From Anaeramoeba flamelloides (lineage: Eukaryota > Metamonada > Anaeramoebidae): 64,000 nt of DNA. The stretch is from NCBI GenBank assembly GCA_027625915.1, contig JANTQA010000033.1:9238001-9302000 (forward strand), written 5' to 3'. Of the stretch, positions 58,060-64,000 are shown in pieces (position 1 is the stretch's first letter; each line of letters begins with the position of its first letter). Made by a program: the position numbers and the translations under genes. The notes under the pieces are model-generated. The model searched no databases. It was not told the origin of the DNA and was given only the letters and a program-made list of their open reading frames with translations.

Positions 58060-59110
58060 ATGTTTTCCAGATTTCAAAAGAATAGAGAAAAATAATATAT
58101 TTGATTTAATTCTTTTAAATTTTGGGAAACTCTATCATAAGTACCCTTCTTGTCTTCAAGTTCCAAGATTTTTTTTAATTATTGAAATAAACCTGAAATT
58201 TATTTAATTTTTTGTTTATTTTCAAAATTAAAAAAAAACCTAACCATAGAGTACTGTTTTTTTTTTTTTTTTTGAATTAAAAAGAATAGCTCAAAATCTC
58301 TAGATTTTACATTATTCCATAAATACAGGTGAATTTAAACGAAAGTGTCCGTATAGTGCCGTATAGTGCCTATGTTTTTTTGATTTAAGAAATAAATCGA
58401 AAATTTAAGAAATTTTCGGTTTATTTCTTAAATTAAAAAAAAAACCTAACGGCGCTTTTCTTGCGGTTTTCTGTTTTATTCGTAAAATCAATAAATTTTC
58501 GTTAGTTTTTTTTTGAGTTTTCTATTTATTTGTGAAGTGTTCTAGGTTTTTTTTTTTACTTTTTGAAATAAACAGAAAATTTTAGTAAATTTTCGGTTTA
58601 TTTCAAAAATTATAAAAAACCTAAAGAAAATCAATCGATTTTCCGAATAAAATAGAAAACCTCAAAAAAAACCTAGAAATCTTCACAAATAAATAGAAAA
58701 CTCAAAAAAACACTAACTAAAATTTATTGATTTTCCGAATAAAATAGAAAACCCCAAGAAAACCTAGAACACTTCACAAATAAATAGAAAACTCAAAAAA
58801 AAACTAACGAAACTATAATCATTGTCCAAATAAACAGAAAACTCAAGAAAAGCTAACAGTGCTTTTTTTTAATTGAAGAAATTAAAAGAAAATTCCAATG
58901 GTTTTCTTTTTATTTCTCAAATTAAAAAAAAAAGTTAACGGCGTTTTTGCAGAATTCAAAAGAATTGCGTAAAATCTTTGATTTAACTCTATTCTTATAA
59001 ATTCTGGAAAACCTAACGAAAAGTGTCCTAGGTTTTTTTTACTTTTTGAAATAAACCGAAAATTTATTTAAATTTTCTGTTTATTCCAAAAATTAAAAAA
59101 AACCTAATTG
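58060..59110. repeat. Array of short palindromic repeats, right copy
   Basis: The same hairpin phrases as at 1905-2400: AAAACCTAACGGCG, CGAAAATTTAAGAAATTTTC, CTAGAACACTTCACAAAT, AAATAGAAAACTCAAGAAAA, and the TTTCAAAAGAATAG / ATTCTGGAAAACCT pair. Many units appear in both orientations, so the array is a chain of imperfect hairpins about 70-110 bp long. Non-coding. Confidence 0.75.
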
Positions 59111-59464
59111 GAAAATCAAACAATAATTTTTTACAATTTAAATATTCAAATAATTAGTTAATAGTCAAAATACTTGATTTTTGATTTTCAAAATATTCAT
59201 CAGATTTAAAATACTTTTAAGGTATAATAAAATGACCTATTATCTAGAAGAAAAAATATTTCAAGTTTTTTACTATTAAATGTGAAAAAAATCTTTCGAG
59301 AACCTGTAAAATTAGTAAATTAGATTTTTCAATTTTAATCGTTAAATATATGAAAAAATAATTTTTGATCAACTATCTTATATTAACCAATAGTTTTTAT
59401 TATAAGTGAAGTGATCAAAAAGTAAAAAATGTTTTTACCATTAAATTTTAAAAAAAGCTTTTAG

Positions 59465-60665
59465 TATTGAACTAAATAAAAGACATAAAAAAATCCCTGA
59501 CAAGTTTTTTAATTCGTCAAAATTACTAAAATTACTAAAATTGCTGAGTAATTGTTTATATATTAAAATCAAATTCTTTTTATTATTGTCAGTTTCAAAT
59601 TTAAGGCACTAACTTTCAACTAAATTTAAGTCAAAAAAAATCACAAATTAAGGCACAAAATTCAGATTCTTGGAAAATAATTTGTGTTTAAAAAAAAATT
59701 CCAAATTATGTACTTTAATTTGAAATTTTTTTGTGCCTTAAATTTCGTTGAAAGTTTGTGCCTTAAATTTGAAACTAATTGTAACTACTAAATAAATTTT
59801 TAATGAACCCAGTGATAAACCTACGTAAAGTTCATAACGTGGGGGCTGTTTATTGAATACTCTTTTAATTGTTTGATAATTAAAAGTAGATCTACTTATT
59901 TTGAAAAAAAAAATAGAGTTTTATAGAGGTTTGTTAGATTTTGGATAATCAATGTTTTTTTTCTTGTTTAATTGTATGATTGAATGTACTGTTAATTGCA
60001 AAATAAAAAGATCAAAATTTTCATTCATATCCCAAAAAATCACCATTCCAAGAATCAAAATCAATAGTCAAAGTTCCCAATTCGAAAAGAATTAATAATT
60101 TAAGCTTCTTTTCTGGAATTAAAAATTTAAAATAATAAATGCTTTATAAAATCTTTTTTGGAAAACTGAATGTATTTTTTACTCCATTTATTTTGCAACT
60201 TATAGCATTTAGAACATGTGTAATTTAATTAGTCATCATTATTTTAATAAATGGGTACGTTATACTTTTATTTTCCAAATCATAAAAGAAATTTTTTTAT
60301 TTCAAGTTCCCAAAAAAATATTAATTATTACTGCTACAATCAAATTATCAGAGTAAAAATTTTGTCTCGGAGTTAACTAAGCAAGTTTAATTTATTGTAT
60401 AAAAATATCATTTCTAAACTATGTGTAAAAGATCTTTTGGATTTTCTTTAACTTATAAACAAGAAAAATACTTTGGAATGTGAACTAAAAATTTGTATTT
60501 TTTAATTCCAAAAAAAAAGTAATTTTCAAAGTTTGAAAAAAAAAAAAAGGGCTATTTCTCAAGGAAAAAAGAAATAACTCAACAATTTTACTAATTTCAA
60601 ACAATTAAAAATCCTGTCAGGTATTTTTTTCATGTCTAGTATTTGTATCAATACTATATTTTAAA
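59465..60665. repeat. Fold-back element with CCTGACAAG arms, holding a MITE
   Basis: The left arm AAATCCCTGACAAGTTTTTTAA and right arm AATTAAAAATCCTGTCAGGT, with CAATACTATATT beyond it, match the 49925-50460 element. The internal phrase ATAGAGTTTTATAGAGGTTTG also matches the reverse of 50190. A TTAAGGCACAAA-family MITE is inserted at 59590-59777. The left arm of the next element (60270) overlaps it. Confidence 0.7.
59590..59777. repeat. MITE-like element, TTAAGGCACAAA family, copy 3
   Basis: Arms TTTAAGGCACTAACTTTCAAC and AAATTAAGGCACAAAAT are mirrored by TTTTTTGTGCCTTAAATTTC and GAAAGTTTGTGCCTTAAATT. It interrupts the fold-back element around it, so it is the younger of the two. Confidence 0.85.
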
Positions 60666-61574
60666 CCTTAGTCATTCAAAATTTTTGATAAAATCCAAAC
60701 ATTATTTTGTGAACAAAATTATATTGTTTTTGAAATTAGAGATTTTTATCGTTGATTATTAAATATTAGTCTAATCCAATAATGAGTTCAAAAGTTATTG
60801 GAAAATAAACTAAAATTCAAAATAAATGGCCCACCTTATATTTCAATTTTGAATTGCTTTTGTATCGTTTTGAAGTTTTTCCTCTCACAATGAAAAGTTT
60901 GTAAATAAATCATTTTTTCTCTTTTTTATTTTTTCAAAAGTGTTTTGTTAAAATGGAAAATGAAAATGAAAAATTTGAAAGAAGTAACAGATATATTAAT
61001 GGAAAAATTGGTTTCAAATATGACAAAGAGATTAGATTTAGTTATTCAAAGGGAAGGAGAATCGATAAATGGGTTTTATTAATTTTTAAAAAAATTTTTT
61101 TTCATGTAATGCTTCATTCAAAATGAATGGCCCAATTTTTTTAAAATTTTTTTTTTAACTTTTTTTATTTTATTTTTTGAAGAAAAACAAATACCCCTGG
61201 AGTAGTGAACCAAATACTAAAATAAAAATTTTGATATTATTATAGATAACTACAAGTATTAAAAATATTTTTCTTTAAATTTTGATTTTTGATGGGCCAA
61301 TGATTTTGAATGATAGTTTACAATATTATTATTTTCCTATTTAAAAAATGAAAATTTTTATTTCACCCTTCAAAATATTTTTCTTGTTTATAATTTGAAA
61401 TAATTAATAAGATCTTTTACACATCGTTTAGAAATGATATTTTTAGACAATAAATTAAACTTGCTTAGTTAACTCCGAGACAAAATTTTTACTCTGATAA
61501 TTTGATTGTAGCAGTAATAATTAATCTTCATTTGGGAATTGAAATAAAAATTTTACTTTATGATTTGGAAAATA
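60270..61574. repeat. Element bounded by ~168-bp inverted arms
   Basis: Arms 60270-60438 and 61409-61574 are near-identical reverse complements. Shared text includes CAGAGTAAAAATTTTGTCTC, GGAGTTAACTAAGCAAGTTT, ATGATTTGGAAAAT at the tip and AAGATCTTTTACACAT at the inner end. The ~0.97-kb interior has no gene. The arm identity is the highest of any inverted pair in the window, implying recent insertion or gene conversion. Confidence 0.85.
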
Positions 61575-63068
61575 ACAGTTTACAAAAAATATTTTCGCTT
61601 AAAGGGGGCCAAATCCAACTTGTTTAAAATTCTCCAAAAATGTCCACCAACAGCACGAATACGAACATAATCTCTTTGTATCTCACCAGGACAAAATAAT
61701 CTATATTACAAAGCTTTTTCTGTTATTAATGGTCAATTATTTGGAAATTAAAAAAAGTACAATATAGAAAAGAAAAAAAAATAAAGATCTCAAAAGATAG
61801 TGTTGGTGTGGTTCTTGAGAATCTCATCCAAAGAGTTTAAGAAACCAAACAAATAAAAACCTCTCCAACTTTCTAAAAACTTTTTCACTTCAATAAAAAT
61901 TTACACCAAATGCATTCTACTTAATTCACAAACTAAATATCCAAAATAATAGATTTATTCTTTTAGACATGAAGGATTTTTTACAACTATTGTTTTAGAA
62001 ATGAGAAAAATTTTCATTTCATTTTCCAATCCCTGTTTCAAACAGAAGCAGAAAATTCCAACCTACTTATTTTAAGAACGCAATTAAAAAAAGAAAACGG
62101 AAAAGGAAGTTGAAAAATTTTACTAATTTAGAATTCAAATACCGGTATCATATTGAAATCAACCTTGTGTTAAAATTCCATTGTCCAACTCAGACAATTT
62201 ATTTTTTTTATTTTGATTTAATTCCTTAGAAAAATTTCTTAACTGTTCAAATAAAAAAACGAAATTACAATTTTTCAAAAAAAAAAATGTATTTATTGGT
62301 TCGAAATTGTCCTCTCATTATGTTTGAAAAAGATTATTTTGCTTTAAAAACAACAATTCAAGTTAAAACGAATATTAAATAATTGGTTTTACAAGAGTAT
62401 GACTAATTTAAAATCTGAATCTGCATTCTGGCAATTGTCAAACCATTTTTTTTCTGATTTTTTTTAAAAGTAAAGAAAATTTCACAACTTAACCCTTTCA
62501 CTAATTCCTCACCAACTTATTTTAGAGATCCAATCTTCAAAAGAAAATAAATTCCAATTTTGGAAGGGATTTTTAGTTGTCATACACTTTCTTTAAATGA
62601 TTTTTTTTTACAATTAATTTGTTTTTCTAAAATTTAAGTTGAGAAAAGTTTTGCAAAAAAATTATAAGTTAAAGAAAAATTCTCACAAAAAGAAAAGTTA
62701 TATTTTGATGACTCGTTCAATTGAGAAATATAAAGAGAACAATTTTGGTCTTTTATTTTTTATTAAAAAATTTATAAAGTAAATGAAAAATATTTTTTTT
62801 CGCAAAAAATTTTTTTTTTTCACAATATCTTTACTTTCAGAGTATAAAAACTTTTTATTTTCTGATTATCATTATCTTTGTGGCACTTTAGAAGCCTTTC
62901 ACTCTACAAGATTTTTTGGTTTTCTACTCAAACGAAAATAAAAGCTAACAAAAAATCGAAAAACAAAATTTAAGAAAGAAAATAATTGAGTTTTACAAAA
63001 TTTTTATAGAATTGACAAACATTTCAATGACGAAGATTAAAATGGAACACAATTGGTTCAAAGAATTT
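61575..63068. other. AT-rich gap, no gene seen
   Basis: Contains the repeat copy at 61990-62160 shared with 35470-35640. Otherwise A/T-rich text without believable frames. Confidence 0.5.
61990..62160. repeat. Dispersed repeat shared with 35470-35640
   Basis: Same orientation and order of phrases as the 35.5-kb copy, ending AATACCGGTATCAT where that copy has AATACCAGTAGGC. Confidence 0.65.
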
Positions 63069-63747
63069 TTAATTAAAATCCAAATTTGAGTAAAATAATT
63101 CATCAAATAAAATAGGATTTTTGTTTCTTTTTGGTGGCGAAAAGGCAAGCTTTCCTTCGTTGGTGTCAGTTGTTTTGAACAAGTTTTTCTCAATCTCTGT
63201 GGAGTATTCCACAAAAGCTTGTTGTTCTTGTTGTTCTTGTTGTTCTTGTTCTTGATCTTCTTTTGTTTGTGAATATTTCTTTTTGCATTTGCCCATGAAA
63301 TCATCACATTCTTTGAATGATGAAATTTTTTGTTCAATGTGGAAGTTGTTGAGTTTGGCTGCTTCTTCAAGAAGCTTGTCAAAAGTGAAATCACAACGTT
63401 TAGGCTTTATTCGATCCAAAAGTTTGTTGTTGGTTCTATTTTTGACTTTTGGGATCACAATTTCTGATTCACCTTTCTCAAGCCCATTAAAAGTGATCTC
63501 AAGACACTCGTCTAAAATTAAGAGCTCTCTGTTCATGAAAAATTAGTGTTGAAAGTTGAGAGTAAAGCAAAAACAAAAATTTTCAAGTCGAAGAGTTAGT
63601 ACAACAAAATAAAATCCCAAAAAACAAGACAAAAAAAAAAAAAAAAGGTTTGTACTCTTGATCGTCATGGCTGTAGTTACAATTTCTTTTTTTGTTTTTG
63701 GGCTTTAAAGATTTGTGTAAATTGTCAAGGTCTTGCGAAGAAAGCAT
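63069..63747 (-). CDS. Two-exon hypothetical protein, 183 aa, Q-rich linker
   Basis: Exons 63747-63656 and 63528-63069 join in phase 2 across a 127-nt intron (GTACAA...GAACAG), giving MLSSQDLDNLHKSLKPKNKK, RNCNYSHDDQE|ELLILDECLEITFN and onward. The start is the first ATG of exon 1 and gives a natural N-terminus. Residues 60-130 (PKVKNRTNNKLLDRIKPKR, FTFDKLLEEAAKLNNFHIEQ, ECDDFMGKCKKKY) look helical and basic. A QEQEQQEQQEQQ run follows, encoded by a TTGTTCTTG microsatellite at about 63217-63250. The C-terminus is acidic and hydrophobic (NPILFDELFYSNLDFN). No known domain, signal or membrane segment. A small nuclear or adaptor protein is plausible but not shown. Confidence 0.65.
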
Positions 63748-64000
63748 TTTTTGGAAAAAGAAAAAAAAATGTAAAGTATTTTCAAACGAAAAAAAAATTC
63801 TAAAAAATCAAGATCATACTTGAAACAATTCTTTTTTGACGATCAGAAAAGAAAAATTTTTTTTGGTAATTTTCAACTTTACTCTTGAGAATTTGATCAC
63901 ATTTAGAAATCTTGAAAATTTTTTTTAAAATAACTTTTTTTTTTCTTTTTAGAAAGAATATCATTTGGAAGATTGTGGAAAGATGAAAAATGTATATCGT
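63748..64000 (+). other. Possible divergent gene start at the window edge
   Basis: After a pyrimidine tract ending TTTTTAG at about 63952, the last 48 bases are open in all plus frames, including KEYHLEDCGKMKNVYR. An upstream stretch (about 63787-63861) is open to a TTTTG|GTAATT donor-like site. This could be a plus-strand gene entering from this side, but it is too short to call. Confidence 0.2.

Overview
The window comes from a very AT-rich nuclear genome of a eukaryotic microbe. Evidence for this is spliceosomal introns (GT starts such as GTAATT, GTATTT and GTAAGT; AG ends after T-rich tracts), a Rab GTPase with five exons, K/N-rich low-complexity proteins, and long poly-A/poly-T tracts in nearly every gap. 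Together with an SsnA-type aminohydrolase otherwise known mainly from anaerobic bacteria, this suggests an anaerobic protist, for example an Anaeramoeba-like amoeboflagellate. That assignment is inference; no rRNA or organelle marker is present.

Layout. 1-1711 (-): the start and middle of a Crypton-type tyrosine-recombinase-like (DUF3504-like) gene, running off the left edge. 4075-4440 (-): a B-box zinc-finger exon or gene fragment. 5078-6462 (+): a complete Rab14-like GTPase in five exons, one of only 26 nt. 11208-16539 (+): a large gene with an N-terminal calponin-homology domain followed by several PH-like segments and strongly biased linkers; its frame changes across a run of 28 A. 23015-24361 (+): an intronless, GC-rich SsnA-like aminohydrolase, a good candidate for horizontal acquisition. 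29636-30437 (-): a two-exon hypothetical gene. 41950-48756 (-): a PARN-type poly(A)-specific ribonuclease whose two coding exons are separated by a 5.2-kb intron loaded with repeats and possible nested exons. 51603-53489 (-): a 628-aa hypothetical protein. 63069-63747 (-): a two-exon Q-rich hypothetical protein.

The rest, about three quarters of the window, is gene-poor. It is made of diverged dispersed repeats: small inverted-repeat (MITE-like) elements, fold-back palindromes, ~0.6-1.3 kb elements bounded by inverted arms of about 26-170 bp, and two arrays of short hairpins near 2 kb and 58-59 kb. Several elements are nested in one another. I found no reverse transcriptase, capsid or envelope gene, no tRNA or rRNA gene and no CRISPR array.

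The identified genes do not form a pathway. They are unrelated housekeeping or regulatory genes (membrane traffic, mRNA deadenylation, actin or membrane binding, amidohydrolase chemistry) on both strands. The most distinctive material is the repertoire of inverted-repeat elements without visible transposase, the CH plus multi-PH-like protein, the degenerate Crypton-like gene and the giant PARN intron.
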